Assembly (NCBI GenBank): GCA_018819175.1
Contig: JAHJQQ010000042.1
Span: 102,734-166,733 of the forward strand
Length of the DNA stretch: 64,000 nucleotides
Direction: 5' to 3'
Origin: Gammaproteobacteria bacterium
Lineage (GTDB): Bacteria > Pseudomonadota > Gammaproteobacteria > Thiohalobacterales > Thiohalobacteraceae
Positions 63,998 through 64,000 of this stretch are shown in pieces. How positions within the stretch are numbered: position 1 is the stretch's first letter; the number at the start of each line of letters is the position of its first letter. The notes beneath the pieces were generated by a model. That model was given only the letters and a program-made list of their open reading frames with translations, did not search any database and was not told the origin of the DNA. A program made the translations under genes and the position numbers.

Positions 63998-64000
63998 TCA
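63864..64000. repeat. Repeat of the GGAACCTCTGATT-ended family, cut by window end
   Basis: It begins CTTAAGGAACCTCTGATTAA, identical to the ends of related elements at 14383, 15479, 19992 and 38284. The last bases GACTTAATCA match the start of the opposite end, so the element runs out just past the window. Confidence 0.65.

Overview
The window looks like a gammaproteobacterial chromosome of moderately high G+C, most likely from a sulfur-oxidising lineage related to the Chromatiales or Acidiferrobacterales. The affiliation is inferred from gene content: SlyX, TruC, RlmA, TrhP (YegQ), Tex, MetH, GpmI, several DUF2189/DUF3617/DUF3365-type proteins, a sulfur-globule-like Gly/Tyr-rich secreted protein and a DsrC-like protein. 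No rRNA, tRNA, CRISPR array, integrase or transposase gene was seen.

Layout. 1-5.2 kb: end of a GGDEF-EAL c-di-GMP protein, a papain-like peptidase fused to an alpha/beta hydrolase, and a QmcA/NfeD membrane pair. 5.25-8.5 kb: an AT-rich accessory island with two nuclease-like genes (HEPN plus PD-(D/E)XK; GHKL ATPase plus a Shedu-like PD-(D/E)XK domain), ending in an attC-like imperfect stem. 8.5-15.6 kb: a repeat-rich accessory stretch with bcp, a GNAT acetyltransferase, a MerR regulator facing DUF2938/DUF2798 membrane genes, a HI1419/HI1420-type toxin-antitoxin pair and trhP. 15.6-22.5 kb: rlmA, a four-gene run (MBL hydrolase, two small membrane proteins, methyltransferase), a DUF3365 haem-binding protein and a CHASE-PAS histidine kinase. 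22.6-32 kb: metH, the fbpABC ferric iron importer with a Fur-like box, and gpmI. 32-45 kb: envelope and redox proteins, a second sensor kinase, a TlpA-like thioredoxin, DUF3096, the DsrC fusion, slyX, DUF2189, an AhpD-Rieske fusion, a lipase-like protein, a degenerate kinase, the sulfur-globule-like protein and truC. 45-64 kb: tex, a sigma-54 activator, a SlyD-like isomerase, an SCP2-like protein, a GAF-PAS kinase, mgtE, a diguanylate cyclase overlapping a large beta-helix surface protein, an orphan MgtE-N/CBS protein with an MscS-type channel, and a CheC-like response regulator followed by a diguanylate cyclase.

Signal transduction is dense. There are three c-di-GMP genes, three closely similar HisKA sensor kinases, one degenerate kinase, one sigma-54 activator and one receiver protein. 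The DGC/surface-protein overlap suggests a link between adhesion and c-di-GMP.

Short non-autonomous repeats are abundant. They include a 15-bp-TIR MITE present three times with 9-bp target duplications, a TTAAGGAACCTCTGATTAA-ended family, paired ggtcag hairpins, a 174-bp tandem repeat and a 183-bp long hairpin. Several sit at gene ends and supply stop codons or C-terminal codons. The most likely undescribed system is the two-gene nuclease island at 5.4-8.5 kb. Its defence role is inferred from domains and context only.
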